Assembly: GCA_964578535.1 (NCBI GenBank)
Contig: CAZODI010000016.1
Span: forward strand, 1-64,000
Source: PHBD01 sp964578535
GTDB lineage: Bacteria > Desulfobacterota > Syntrophia > Syntrophales > PHBD01
DNA: 64,000 bases
Direction: 5' to 3'
Part shown: in pieces, positions 35,909-45,680 of the stretch
Layout: each line of letters starts with the position of its first letter
Numbering within the stretch: the stretch's first letter is position 1
Program-made: the position numbers and the translations under genes
Notes under the pieces: model-generated
What the model saw: the letters and a program-made list of their open reading frames with translations, nothing else
Told to the model about the DNA's origin: nothing
Database searches by the model: none

Positions 35909-37075
35909 TCATTTTCCCCGGCGCTGGTCGAAGCGCCGGCCGTACAGGACGCTGGCCAGGGTGATCCGGAGCATCTGCACCGTACCGCCGGCGACCCCCC
36001 AGGCCCGGGCATCCCGGAGCATCCGCTCGACGGGAAACTCCTTGCTGTAGCCGTACCCGCCGAAGATCTGCATGGCCAGGTTCGTCACCTCGATCACCAT
36101 CTCGTTGGCAAAGCACTTCCCCATGGAGGCATCATAGATCGAGGGCAATCCCTGCCCAGCCCCGCAGGCGGCCCGGTAGACCAGGAGCTTCGCCGCCTCC
36201 AGCTTCATCGCCATGTCGACGGTCATGAACTGGATCGCCTGGAACTCGCAGATGGGCCGCCCGAAGGCCTGGCGGGCCTGGGCATAGGCAATGGCCTCCC
36301 GCAGGGCCCCCCCCGCCGTGCCGAGGCACATGGCGGCGTTGCCGCAGCGCTCGATGTCGAAGGTCCACATGAGCCTGCTGAAATCCCCCGCCTTGATGAC
36401 GACGTTCTCCTTCGGAACCCGGACGTCCTCGAAGACCAGCTCGCAGGACGGCATGCCCCGAAGGCCCAGGAATTCCTCCTGCTTCCCGAAGGTGAAGCCG
36501 GGCGCGCCTTTTTCCACGAGGAGGCCGCCGATGCCCTTGTAACCCGATGTCTCGCCGAAGCGGGTATAAACCATGTAGTGGCTGGCGTGGCCGCCGCCGG
36601 TGATGAAGACCTTACGGCCATTGAGGATGTAGGAATCCCCATCCTCCACCGCCTTCGTGGAGAGGGCCGTCAGGTCGGAGCCGGCCTCCGGCTCGGTCAT
36701 GCAGACGGAGACGCTCCGCTCCCCGCGGCAGACCCCGGGGATGATCGCCTTCTTCTGCTCCTCCGTCCCGAACAGGTCGATCACCCGGACAGGTCCCACG
36801 TTGGACTCGAAGACGGGCGCGGCAATCATGGGGCTGTATTTGGCGAGCTCCTCGATGGCCAGGATGGCGTTGATGGCCGGCTGTCCGCCGCCGCCGTGCT
36901 CCGGCGAAAGGGTCATGCCCAGCAGTCCCATTTCGGCGTATTTCTCCATCAGGTCGAAAGGGAACTCGCCCGTCCGGTCGATCTCCGCGGCCCGCTCCCG
37001 GAACTTCTCCCGCTCTCCCATGGACTGCAGGGTCGAAAGGAGCATCTTCTGTTCGTCGTTCAAGGAAAAATCCAT
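35909..37075 (-). CDS. Acyl-CoA dehydrogenase
   Basis: 388 residues. Typical N-terminus (DFSLNDEQKMLLSTL) and FAD/substrate motif SVCMTEPEAGSDLT (near 125). The C-terminal position of the catalytic Glu in medium-chain enzymes is Gly (VAGGTVQML), while helix G carries a Glu in FDIERCGNA. IVD/LCAD-type enzymes have their base there. In the glycyl radical cluster it would oxidise the acyl-CoA made by the adjacent CoA-transferase. Confidence 0.92.
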   Translation of the reverse strand: MDFSLNDEQKMLLSTLQSMGEREKFRERAAEIDRTGEFPFDLMEKYAEMGLLGMTLSPEHGGGGQPAINAILAIEELAKYSPMIAAPVFESNVGPVRVIDLFGTEEQKKAIIPGVCRGERSVSVCMTEPEAGSDLTALSTKAVEDGDSYILNGRKVFITGGGHASHYMVYTRFGETSGYKGIGGLLVEKGAPGFTFGKQEEFLGLRGMPSCELVFEDVRVPKENVVIKAGDFSRLMWTFDIERCGNAAMCLGTAGGALREAIAYAQARQAFGRPICEFQAIQFMTVDMAMKLEAAKLLVYRAACGAGQGLPSIYDASMGKCFANEMVIEVTNLAMQIFGGYGYSKEFPVERMLRDARAWGVAGGTVQMLRITLASVLYGRRFDQRRGK

Positions 37076-37118
37076 TCGCTCTACTCCTTGTTCCTTCTTG
37101 TGAAATTCCGCCCGACCC

Positions 37119-38486
37119 TCAGATCAGGCCGATGAGATCCCGGATGTCCGGAATCGTTTCCAGGTTGAGGATCATCCCGATGATCCGCTCCGTCTGTTCT
37201 TTCTCCCGGGAGCCTGCGAAAAACCGGACCTTGTCGGCCAGGTCGGCCGCCTCCATGGGATCCCGCGGGTCCCCCTTGGGAACGTCCACCTGCCGGACAA
37301 GCCGCCGCCCGCTCCGGAGCAGCATCTCCACGCGGCTGGAGGTCTTGTCGGGATAGGCGCCGTTCAACGCCTCGTCCATCTGAACGGAGACTTTTTTCGA
37401 CAATGCAAAAAGGGCGGGGTCGGCCATGCGCTTCTCCGTGAGCTGCAGCGGCCCCAAGGTGCCGTCGAGAATGCAGACGGCGGTGACATAGGGAATGGAG
37501 AACTGGGCGTTCACGAAGGTATCCCTCTCCGCGACGCCCTTTCCCACGGCGATGACCGCCATGCCGTAGGTGAAGACCTCGACGGCGGCAATGTCCGCCG
37601 TATCGGGTCTCTCCTCCTTCATCAGCTCCAGCGTCGCCTGGGCGGCGCCATGGGTGTGGCGGCAGGCCGTGTAGGGCTTGAAGTAGATGTCGCCGATCGT
37701 GTAATGCTCCCCGAGCCCCTCCGTCAGCCTTTCGAAATTCGGCTCCGCCCGGGTCGTGATCTGGGTGAACCCACCCTTCAGCTCCGACCCCTCGAAGACC
37801 TGGCGATCCCCGGTGATCCCTGCGCCGGCCAGCCCCGCCGCCATCAGCCCCGCGAGGGCCGCCTGGCCGCCCTGGACGATCTTGACGGTGTACCCGCCCA
37901 TGAGCTGCTGCGCCATGGAGAGGGGTACCAGGTAGCCGGCGCATCCCAGGGCATTCAGCATGCCCCCGGCGTCGCATCCCCTCAGCCGGGCGGCCGCCGC
38001 GGCCGCGCCGAAGGTCCCGCAGGTCCCCGTGGGAAGGAATCCCCCCAGGGTGTGCCAGGGATGCATTGCCGCCGCCGGCCGGTCCGCCGCCTCGTACCCG
38101 GCGACGACGGCCTCGATGACCTCCCGTCCCCCCAGTCCCTTCTCCTCCGCCACGGCCAGGGCGGCGGGAATCACCGCCGTCCCCGGATGGTTCCCGCCGA
38201 AGCGGAGCCCGTCCTGGGCCTCGATGGCCTCCGCCGTCGTTCCGTTCAGGAACGCCGCATGGTGCAGGTCCGTCCGGAAGCCGCATCCCAGGACAGTGGC
38301 CCGGGGCGGTCCGCCGAGGGAGCGGACGTACTCCACCACCCCGGAGACGGCCCCCAGCTCCAGGGAACCGTAGACGTTGGCGACATAGTCCAGGACGCAC
38401 AGCTTCGCCTTGTGGACGATCTCCGGGGGAAGCGCATCGAAGGTGATCCCCGCCAGGAACGCCGCCAGTTTCTCCGTATGATCCAT
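37119..38486 (-). CDS. MmgE/PrpD family protein
   Basis: 455 residues, normal for the family that includes 2-methylcitrate dehydratase, cis-aconitate decarboxylase and related lyases. Family landmarks are FLNGTTAEAIEAQDG, NHPGTAVIPAALA and KPYTACRHTHGAAQATLEL (near 265). ATG 38486 is chosen over the GTG at 38492 because AGGAGG is six bases upstream. Substrate unknown; methylcitrate chemistry is unlikely because no citrate synthase-like gene is nearby. It may dehydrate or hydrate a hydroxy acid intermediate. Confidence 0.88.
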   Translation of the reverse strand: MDHTEKLAAFLAGITFDALPPEIVHKAKLCVLDYVANVYGSLELGAVSGVVEYVRSLGGPPRATVLGCGFRTDLHHAAFLNGTTAEAIEAQDGLRFGGNHPGTAVIPAALAVAEEKGLGGREVIEAVVAGYEAADRPAAAMHPWHTLGGFLPTGTCGTFGAAAAAARLRGCDAGGMLNALGCAGYLVPLSMAQQLMGGYTVKIVQGGQAALAGLMAAGLAGAGITGDRQVFEGSELKGGFTQITTRAEPNFERLTEGLGEHYTIGDIYFKPYTACRHTHGAAQATLELMKEERPDTADIAAVEVFTYGMAVIAVGKGVAERDTFVNAQFSIPYVTAVCILDGTLGPLQLTEKRMADPALFALSKKVSVQMDEALNGAYPDKTSSRVEMLLRSGRRLVRQVDVPKGDPRDPMEAADLADKVRFFAGSREKEQTERIIGMILNLETIPDIRDLIGLI

Positions 38487-38526
38487 GATCACCCTCCTCC
38501 TCTTCGGGTCCGGTCATGAAAACAGG

Positions 38527-38538
38527 TCAAATATTTGA
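38527..38538. promoter_or_regulatory. Palindrome upstream of the MmgE/PrpD gene
   Basis: Perfect 12-base palindrome TCAAATATTTGA in the 205-base gap, the longest in the cluster, 41 bases ahead of the start. It may mark an internal promoter or operator. No -10/-35 assignment made. Confidence 0.4.
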
Positions 38539-38691
38539 TCACCGAGCGCCGGCATTGCGATTTCCGGCCGTTCAAAAGGGGTCGGATGCAAGGCTCCCGA
38601 GGTCTCCCGGCCGCGATCCGTCCTTTCTATGCACGTCGAGCGGCAAGGGACGAGGGGAACGCAGCACGACGATCCCTTTTCAACGGCTGTC

Positions 38692-39492
38692 CTATACGTA
38701 GCCCTTCGATTCATAGATCTTGATCATCCGGTGCGGATCCAGGACCTCGCGGATGACTCGCAGCTCCTCCGCCCGGGGCGGCTCCGTCTCGTGGACGTCG
38801 TCAGCCACCTGAAGATCCCAGCCGGTCATGCCGCGGATTTCGTCGATGGTGCAGCCGGGATGATAACTGGCCAGGCAGGCCTCCTTCGTCTCCGGGTGAA
38901 AACGGAGGACCGCCTTGTTTGTGATGATGACCTGGGGACCCGTGCCGGCGGGCAAGTTCCACCTCTCCCGTGCCCCGGCTCCGTCGATGTATCCGGGCGT
39001 CGTGATGAAGTCGACCCGGGCCGGAAGGCGGCGCGGGTGGTGCTGGGCGATGATGAGGATGCGCTTCGCCAGGGACCCGATGGGATTGGCGCCGCCGCTC
39101 CCCGGCAGCCGGCTCACCGGACGGTCGTAGGGACCGATGCAGGTTGTGTTGATGTTCCCGAACCGGTCCACCTGAGAGCCCGAGAGAAACCCGACGTCGA
39201 TCCATCCTCCCTGCAGGAACATGCCCATGATGTCCACAAGACCGCCGATCATGGCGGCCCCGGGATTGAGGCAGGCGTCGCCGACGGACAGGGCGGGCCG
39301 GCGGGGCCGGGCATCGTAGACCCCGGATTCCTGCATCATCACCGCCTTTGGGGCATGGGTGTATTTGGCGATGTTCGCCGACATCGTGGGGAACCCCGTG
39401 CCGACGACGACCACGTCGCCGTCCCGGATCTCCCGCGCCCCGCAGCAGGCCATCAGTTCCGGCTTGATGTAGTCGTTCGGGTGCTCGGTCAT
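38692..39492 (-). CDS. CoA-transferase beta subunit (glutaconate/IpdB type)
   Basis: About 266 residues. The catalytic Glu is expected in VMMQESGVYDA (near 55), matching the ESG motif of class I CoA-transferase beta subunits. GGWIDVGFLSGSQVDRFGN is typical. ATG 39492 is used because AGGAGG lies nine bases ahead; the ATG at 39519 has no such site. Pairs with the alpha subunit 40 bases upstream to transfer CoA from a donor such as acetyl- or succinyl-CoA onto the pathway acid. Confidence 0.92.
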   Translation of the reverse strand: MTEHPNDYIKPELMACCGAREIRDGDVVVVGTGFPTMSANIAKYTHAPKAVMMQESGVYDARPRRPALSVGDACLNPGAAMIGGLVDIMGMFLQGGWIDVGFLSGSQVDRFGNINTTCIGPYDRPVSRLPGSGGANPIGSLAKRILIIAQHHPRRLPARVDFITTPGYIDGAGARERWNLPAGTGPQVIITNKAVLRFHPETKEACLASYHPGCTIDEIRGMTGWDLQVADDVHETEPPRAEELRVIREVLDPHRMIKIYESKGYV

Positions 39493-39532
39493 TGCTTTTT
39501 GCCTCCTCTGCCCCCTCATCGGGCCGGGCGCT

Positions 39533-40468
39533 TCAGTATTCGTAGCTCACCGGGTAGCCGTAATCGAACCGGGCCTGGAGGCCCCTGAAGCGGGCGTATC
39601 CGAACCGGTCGATGAAATGCTGGATGTAGGCCGTCCGGTCGGGGATGTCGTACACCCACTCCCGGAGAAAGGCCTCGAATCCCTCCACGGTCCCGGAGGC
39701 CTCCTTGTAGAGGTAGCCGAAGCCGAGATCGAGGTCGTAGAAGCCCGGCGTATACCCGGGGTGCGACGCGAAGGGCTCCTCCACCACGGCGACGACCTTG
39801 AAATCCGGCACGATGGTCCGGGAGGGGTCCTTCCCGATGGTCTCCCGGCTGACGATCCGCTCGCAGGAGACAATGACCTTCTTCGAGGCGTTGGCTCCGT
39901 ACTTGCAATCCCCACCGATCCCCCATATCTGGGCGTTCCCGTTCTCGTCGGCCTGCTGGACATGGATGATTCCGACATCGGGATTCAGGGCCGGGACGAG
40001 GAGAACCGGCCTGCCGTCGAAAGGCGATTCAATCAGCTTGTACCTGTTCTCTCCCAGGAATCCCCGGATGTTCAGCAGGTCCGTCCCCACCATGTCCTTC
40101 ACGGGAACGAAGGGCATCCCCATCGCGCCCGCCATGAGCATCATCGGCAGGGAGAGGTTCGTGTACTCCTCCACCTCGATCCGGTGGGGAATCCCCTTTT
40201 CCAGGGATCTCCGGTAGCAGCGGGCGAGGCCATAAAGGCCCAGGGAGATGAACGTGGAGAGGAAGCGCTTCACGACGCCGGCGCCGATCAGCATGTCGAA
40301 GTCGTCCGCGGCGTTCCCCCGGGTGATGGTCAGTCCGGTTTTCCGCTGGCGGATGATCTCGTGGACGGCGGAAAAGGGCGTCCTGCAGATGTAGCCGCCG
40401 ATGTAGACGAAATCGCCGTCATGGACGTGGGCCTCCACGGCCTCCTTCATGGTCATGACCTTGCTCAA
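39533..40468 (-). CDS. CoA-transferase alpha subunit (glutaconate/IpdA type)
   Basis: 311 residues. Glycine-rich N-terminus DGDFVYIGGYICRTPFSA and the conserved central segment VLLVPALNPDVGIIHVQQADENGNAQIWG identify the alpha subunit. The start codon is TTG behind GGGAGGGATGCC; in-frame ATGs at 40456 and 40450 are less well placed. Directly after the glycyl radical enzyme (37 bases), so CoA activation is coupled to that enzyme's pathway. Confidence 0.92.
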   Translation of the reverse strand: MSKVMTMKEAVEAHVHDGDFVYIGGYICRTPFSAVHEIIRQRKTGLTITRGNAADDFDMLIGAGVVKRFLSTFISLGLYGLARCYRRSLEKGIPHRIEVEEYTNLSLPMMLMAGAMGMPFVPVKDMVGTDLLNIRGFLGENRYKLIESPFDGRPVLLVPALNPDVGIIHVQQADENGNAQIWGIGGDCKYGANASKKVIVSCERIVSRETIGKDPSRTIVPDFKVVAVVEEPFASHPGYTPGFYDLDLGFGYLYKEASGTVEGFEAFLREWVYDIPDRTAYIQHFIDRFGYARFRGLQARFDYGYPVSYEY

Positions 40469-40505
40469 GGCATCCCTCCCTGTTCTTCCTTTCCGGAACG
40501 CCGGC

Positions 40506-42887
40506 TCAGACGGCGTATTCCATGCGCTGGATGATCTCGTTCTGCGCCGTGTCGCTCAGGTCCACGAACGTCACGGAGTATCCGCTCATCCGGATGACGA
40601 GATCCTGATACCGCTCCGGATGTGCCTGGGCGTCCCGGAGAACGTCCGTGTCGATCATGTTGAACTGCACCTGGACGCCGCCCTTCCTGAAATAGGCCCG
40701 GACCAGCACCGCGAGGACCGCCGGTTCCAGGCGCTTCCCGGAGAAGCGCATGTTCAGGTTGACGCCGTTGGTCGCCATCTGAAGGGGCAGCTTCGTCACG
40801 GAGTTCATGACCGCCGTGGGCCCCCGGAGGGCCCGGCCGTTGGAGGGCGTGATGCCGTTGCCCAGGATGTCCCCGGCGCTCCGCCCGTCCGGAGTAGCCC
40901 CTGTGAAGGACCCGAAGGCCAGATGGAACCCCACGGAAAAGATCCCCGGCCAGAAGGACCCGCCCCGGAAGTTCCGGAGCGGCCGGAGACGGTCGCAGAA
41001 ATGGGCCATGACCCTGGCGGCCATGGCGTCGGCTTCATCGTCGTCGTTGCCGTACTTGGGCATCTTCTCCAGGAAGAACAGCCGCTTGTTTTCCACGTCC
41101 GACCAGTCGTCGGAGAGCCAGCCGGCGAGATCTCCCATGGTGCAGCACCGGTCCTCGAAGACGGCCTTCTTCACCGCGGTGAAACTGTCGGCGATGTTGG
41201 AGAAGCCCATGAGCTGCACCCCTGTGGCGTTGTAGACGGCCCCGCCCCGGGTGAGGTCCAGGCCTTTTTCCAGCGGGCCGTCGATCATCGCCGAGGCGAA
41301 GGGGGACGGCACCCGCTCCGCGATGGCCTGGTCGAGGACGGCCATGCCCCGCACCACCTGCCCGAGGAAATGCCCGACCTGGCGGTCATAGGCATTCCAG
41401 ACGTCGTCGAAGGTCGTGAAGGAGGCCGGGTCTCCCGTCTCGAGGCCGGAGAGGTAGCCGAAGATGTTGTCGATGCCGTTGGAGAGGGCGAACTCTAAGC
41501 ACTTGATCCCGTTGAACTGGACGGCGAAGGTGGAGCAGAAGGACTTTCCCTGGGCGCTGGGTTCCAGGCACCCCACGACCCCGTAGTCCCGGGCGTCCTC
41601 AAGGGTATGTCCCGCCCGGACGAGGGCCGGAATGATGGCCTCGTCGTTGAAGAAATGGAGCGGGACGGCGTCCTTGGCATACCCGGCAGCCTTCCTGACG
41701 AAGGATTCCGGGGTGCCGGCGGAGAGCCTCACGCCGAAGTTGGGCTGCACCGTCCGGACGTCGGCGAAGGCGTCCAGTCCGATCGTGCTGAGGGCGTTCG
41801 TCGCGTCCTCCCCCCGGGTGTCCACCCCCCCGACGGTGACGTTCTGGGTCGTCTTGCCCTCCGTCCCCTCGCCCCCGGGGATGAAGGCCTCCTCCAGGAC
41901 GTTCCAGATCTCGTTGGTCTTGATGAAGAGCAGGGCCAGGAGCTCCCGGGCCTGCTCCGGGGTGATCCGGCCGGCGGCGAGGTCCGCCTCGTAGTATGGC
42001 AGGAGAATCCGGTCGATCCGGCCGAGCGAGATGGAATTTCCCCCCGATTCGATCTGGGAGAGCAGGTGGATAAAATACACGCACTGGATCGCTTCGCGGA
42101 AGGTCCGGGCCGGGTGCTCCGGGACCCGCTCGCAGACCCGGGCGATCTCCAGGAGCTCCGCCCGCCGGAGCGGCGCGGCCGCCCGCTCCGCCAGTTCCCG
42201 GGCCAGCACGGCATAGCGGTTGGCAAAGGCGACGGCCGCCTTCAGGGACAGGATGACCGCCTCATAGAAGATTCCCTTCTCTCCTTCCCGCTCGGCCCTG
42301 GACAGGGCGCCCTGGCGGCGGCCGATATCGGCGATCACGCCTGCCAGTCCCTGCCGGAGGATCCGGGGGTGGTTCATGGTGAAGTGGCCGATGCCGTAGG
42401 TGATCTCCAACATCATCGTGAAGATGTACTTGTCCATGTCCTCGGCCACGTCTTCCGGCAGGAGGGCCTCGAAGCGCTCCTCCGCGGTCCGTCCCTCCCA
42501 GAAGGGCAGGATGTCCTCCCGGAGCTCCCGCTTCTCCTCCTCCGTGATCAGGGCCCGCTGGAGCACACGCCGGTCGAAGCTATCCAGGTCCCCGGCGATC
42601 CACCGGCTCTTGTTTTCCGGGAACAGGGGCGCCCCCTTGAGCTTCGATGTCCGGCAGCCCACGATGAGCTCGTCCTCCCGGATGACCACGTCGATGTTCG
42701 CCAGGACGTGCTCGAAGGCCAGGGACATGCGGGTCAGGGGGTGCCGGTCCCAGTGGCGGGCCATGGCCTCCGTCAGGTACCGGGCCCGCTGGATGCACAC
42801 TTCCTGGGGGGCGTGGACGATTTTCTCCCGGAGGCGGCCGACGCGCGTCGCCGGCACCGCGTAAACCGGACTGGCCTGGGCTTTCAT
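40506..42887 (-). CDS. Glycyl radical enzyme of the eliminase type, substrate unknown
   Basis: 793 residues. The thiyl-radical Cys is at about 440 in DYGVVGCLEPSAQGKSF, with Glu two residues on (C-x-E). This is as in glycerol dehydratase and choline lyase and unlike pyruvate formate-lyase, which has a Cys-Cys pair. The glycyl radical loop RMSGYSVTFVDLSD carries Gly at about 769. The PFL-like N-terminal domain includes ENKSRWIAGDLDSFDRR. Neighbouring aldehyde and alcohol dehydrogenases fit an aldehyde product. Exact reaction (diol dehydration, C-N or C-S cleavage, decarboxylation) cannot be read. Oxygen-sensitive, cytoplasmic; activase at 34513. Confidence 0.94.
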   Translation of the reverse strand: MKAQASPVYAVPATRVGRLREKIVHAPQEVCIQRARYLTEAMARHWDRHPLTRMSLAFEHVLANIDVVIREDELIVGCRTSKLKGAPLFPENKSRWIAGDLDSFDRRVLQRALITEEEKRELREDILPFWEGRTAEERFEALLPEDVAEDMDKYIFTMMLEITYGIGHFTMNHPRILRQGLAGVIADIGRRQGALSRAEREGEKGIFYEAVILSLKAAVAFANRYAVLARELAERAAAPLRRAELLEIARVCERVPEHPARTFREAIQCVYFIHLLSQIESGGNSISLGRIDRILLPYYEADLAAGRITPEQARELLALLFIKTNEIWNVLEEAFIPGGEGTEGKTTQNVTVGGVDTRGEDATNALSTIGLDAFADVRTVQPNFGVRLSAGTPESFVRKAAGYAKDAVPLHFFNDEAIIPALVRAGHTLEDARDYGVVGCLEPSAQGKSFCSTFAVQFNGIKCLEFALSNGIDNIFGYLSGLETGDPASFTTFDDVWNAYDRQVGHFLGQVVRGMAVLDQAIAERVPSPFASAMIDGPLEKGLDLTRGGAVYNATGVQLMGFSNIADSFTAVKKAVFEDRCCTMGDLAGWLSDDWSDVENKRLFFLEKMPKYGNDDDEADAMAARVMAHFCDRLRPLRNFRGGSFWPGIFSVGFHLAFGSFTGATPDGRSAGDILGNGITPSNGRALRGPTAVMNSVTKLPLQMATNGVNLNMRFSGKRLEPAVLAVLVRAYFRKGGVQVQFNMIDTDVLRDAQAHPERYQDLVIRMSGYSVTFVDLSDTAQNEIIQRMEYAV

Positions 42888-42964
42888 GGGTTCCTCCCCG
42901 GGGCGTCCGCCCCGTCAGACTGGATTGGGGTCATCCTTTTTTTCCGCCTGCCTCGATGTCTCCA

Positions 42965-44434
42965 TCAGGAAGGATTGTGGCCGATCAACGCCTTGATTTC
43001 CAGGTATTCCTCGAGGCCGTATTTGCTCCGCTCCCGCCCGATTCCCGACTGCTTGTAGCCTCCCGCCGGGGCATCGATGTCGAAATCGGCGCCGTTGATG
43101 AACACCTGGCCGCTCCGGATCCGCTTTGCCACCGCCTGCGCCCTCCCGACATCGCTTGACCAGACCGAGCCGGACAGGCCGTATACCGTGTCGTTGGCGA
43201 TCCCGATGGCCTCCTCCTCGCTTCGATAGGGGAGAATGCACAGGACGGGGCCGAAGATCTCCTCGCGGGCGACGGTCATGTCGGAGCGAACGTCGGCAAA
43301 GACGGTCGGCCTGACGAAATAGCCCCTCGGCAGGTGCGCCGGCGGCTCCGTCCCGCCTGTAACCAGGGTCGCGCCCTCCCGGATCCCCGTCTCGATGTAG
43401 CCCCGCACGGATGCAAGCTGCTGGCGGTCCACCATCGGTCCCATGTAGACGCCATCGGCGAAGGCGTCGCCCACGACGACCGATTCGGCCGTCGCCCCGG
43501 CGAGCGCGATGACCTCGTCCTGCCGGTCCACCGGGACGATCATTCGGGAGAGGGCGATGCAGGTCTGGCCGGCGTTCAGGAAGCACTGGTACACGCCCTT
43601 GAGCACCGCCGTGGGGAAATCCGCGTCAGGGAGAAGGACATTGGGGGACTTCCCACCCAGCTCCAGGGTCACGCGCTTGATCGTCCGGGCCGCCGCCCGG
43701 GCCACCAGGACGCCGGACTGCGTAGAGCCGGTGAGGGAAACCATATCGACGTCCGGGTGCGACGCCAGGGCGTGCCCCACCTCCGATCCCGCTCCGGTCA
43801 CCAGGTTGAAGACGCCCGGGGGAAGCCCGACCTCCTCCATGATCTCGGCGAGGATGAAGGCGTTCAGCGGGGCGAGCCGGCTGGGCTTGACGACCATGGT
43901 GCACCCCGCGGCGAGGGCGGGGGCCACCTTGCCGATGATCTGGTGGAGTGGATAGTTCCAGGGGGTGATGAACCCGCAGACGCCGACAGCCTCCTTCACG
44001 ATCCGCGTGCGTCCCATGCCGTATTCGAAGGGGTAATTCTCCAGGATGGGGACGAAGCTGTTCAGCGTGGCCACGGGCAGCCCGGCCTGAATCATTCGCG
44101 ACCAGGGGGCCGGCATCCCCATTTCGGTGGCGATGGTGTCGCCGATCTCGTTCTGCCGGGCGGCCATGGCCGCGGCGATCTTTGCAAGAAAGCCGGCCCG
44201 CTGTGCAACGGAGGTCCCGGACCACTCCGGAAACGCCGCCCGTGCGGCCCGGACGGCCCGGTCGACATCCTCCCGGTTCCCCATCGCCACGGTCGTGACC
44301 GCCTCTTCGCTGCACGGGTTGACCACCGTCACGACATCTTTCCCGGCCGGGGCCACCCACTGCCCGTCGATGTAAAGCCTGTGCCGCTCCTTCACGTTCG
44401 CTTCCGATTGCATGGTCATGTTCGCCTTCTCCAT
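42965..44434 (-). CDS. NAD(P)-dependent aldehyde dehydrogenase
   Basis: 489 residues, the non-acylating family. The catalytic Cys lies in NAGQTCIALSRM (near 300), the general-base Glu in TLELGGKSPNV (near 265) and the Asn in FITPWNYPLHQ (near 165). Oxidises an aldehyde to the free acid. Since a CoA-transferase follows the glycyl radical enzyme, the sequence aldehyde to acid to acyl-CoA is coherent. Lies 77 bases upstream of the glycyl radical enzyme. Confidence 0.95.
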   Translation of the reverse strand: MEKANMTMQSEANVKERHRLYIDGQWVAPAGKDVVTVVNPCSEEAVTTVAMGNREDVDRAVRAARAAFPEWSGTSVAQRAGFLAKIAAAMAARQNEIGDTIATEMGMPAPWSRMIQAGLPVATLNSFVPILENYPFEYGMGRTRIVKEAVGVCGFITPWNYPLHQIIGKVAPALAAGCTMVVKPSRLAPLNAFILAEIMEEVGLPPGVFNLVTGAGSEVGHALASHPDVDMVSLTGSTQSGVLVARAAARTIKRVTLELGGKSPNVLLPDADFPTAVLKGVYQCFLNAGQTCIALSRMIVPVDRQDEVIALAGATAESVVVGDAFADGVYMGPMVDRQQLASVRGYIETGIREGATLVTGGTEPPAHLPRGYFVRPTVFADVRSDMTVAREEIFGPVLCILPYRSEEEAIGIANDTVYGLSGSVWSSDVGRAQAVAKRIRSGQVFINGADFDIDAPAGGYKQSGIGRERSKYGLEEYLEIKALIGHNPS

Positions 44435-44488
44435 GGTTGTTTCATTGCGGATCGCCGTACCGGCGGTGGATTGCAGACCCTGCGGTTC

Positions 44489-45670
44489 CTATCCCTCGCA
44501 GGCCGCATCGAGCCACCGGGTCATCTCCTCCTCCGACGGCCTCCTGGGGGCCAGCATGTACCAGGTGCCGGAGGTGCAGTGGTGCACGATCTCCTTCATG
44601 TCCGCCGGCTTCATCCCCAGGTCCTTCAGTGCCGGGACGCCGCAGGATTTCAAAAATGCGCGGATGGCGTCGCGGACAGCCGCGCCGGTCTCGGCGGGCG
44701 ATCTCCCTTCCGCGTCCACGTCCAGGAACGCCGCTAGCCGCGGCAGCGTCCCGGGAATGCAGTCCGCCAGAAACTCGACGTTGTACGGGAGGATGGAGGC
44801 GCACAGGAATCCGTGATTGTGGATGCCGCTCACCTCCGCGATGGCGTGTCCCATGACGTGTCCCATGCTGTATCCGCTGGTGCTCCCCAGCATGGCCAGA
44901 AAGGCCGCGTAGGACATGTTCGTCCTCGCCTTCATGTCCTTCCCGTCGCGGATCGCTGTCTCCAGGTTGTCGAGGACGAGTTCGATGGCGGTCAGGGCAA
45001 ATCCCTCGCGCATCGGGGAGGGCATCATCAGGGCGAGGCCGCTCATGAGACCCTCGACGGCATGGGCCAGCGCGTCGAGCCCGGTGGATGCAGTGATCGC
45101 GGGCGGCAGGCCGACCATCAGCGCGGGATCGATGATCGCCATGGCGGGCATCAGGTTCGGCGCGATGATGGACAACTTCAGTTTCAGCTCGTTGTCCGTC
45201 ACCACCGCCCCCTGAGAAACCTCGCTGCCCGTCCCGGCGGTCGTCGGGAGGGCATACAGCGGCAGGAGCGGCTTCTCGAAGGGAAAGACCTTCAGGCCGT
45301 TGAGAAGAATGGCATGCTCCTTCAGCGTCCCCGGGTTGGTCAGGTTCGCATTGACGGCCTTTGCCGTGTCGATGGAGCTGCCGCCGCCGATTGCCACGAG
45401 GGCATCCGGCTTCACGTCCGCCGCCCTTTTCGTGCACTCCTCGATCATCTCCAGGGGCGGATCCGGCATCACCCCGTTGAACCGCTCAACGTCGAGGCCC
45501 GATGCCTCCATCTTTTCAATCAGCGGCGCGACGATTCCCGCCTCCTCGACGCCCCGGTCGCAGACGCACAGGACACGCCGGGCCCCGCTGCCGGACACAA
45601 TCCCGCCCAACTGCCCGGAACATCCCTCGCCGACGATGATCTTCGTCGGTAAATCGAATGTATAACTCAT
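44489..45670 (-). CDS. Iron-containing alcohol dehydrogenase
   Basis: 393 residues. NAD-binding GGGSSIDTAKA (near 97) and metal-binding segments DALAHAVEGLMS and GYSMGHVMGHAIAE plus NHGFLCASILP (about 195-285) supply the Asp and three His ligands. Oxidises an alcohol or reduces an aldehyde. In this cluster it could detoxify the aldehyde or generate it from an alcohol. ATG at 45670, only ten bases after the SDR stop. Confidence 0.94.
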   Translation of the reverse strand: MSYTFDLPTKIIVGEGCSGQLGGIVSGSGARRVLCVCDRGVEEAGIVAPLIEKMEASGLDVERFNGVMPDPPLEMIEECTKRAADVKPDALVAIGGGSSIDTAKAVNANLTNPGTLKEHAILLNGLKVFPFEKPLLPLYALPTTAGTGSEVSQGAVVTDNELKLKLSIIAPNLMPAMAIIDPALMVGLPPAITASTGLDALAHAVEGLMSGLALMMPSPMREGFALTAIELVLDNLETAIRDGKDMKARTNMSYAAFLAMLGSTSGYSMGHVMGHAIAEVSGIHNHGFLCASILPYNVEFLADCIPGTLPRLAAFLDVDAEGRSPAETGAAVRDAIRAFLKSCGVPALKDLGMKPADMKEIVHHCTSGTWYMLAPRRPSEEEMTRWLDAACEG

Positions 45671-45680
45671 GAATTCCCCC

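Noticed and set aside
42965..45670. Bacterial microcompartment locus around the glycyl radical enzyme
   Set aside because: No shell hexamer or pentamer genes and the aldehyde dehydrogenase is the non-acylating type without an encapsulation tail.
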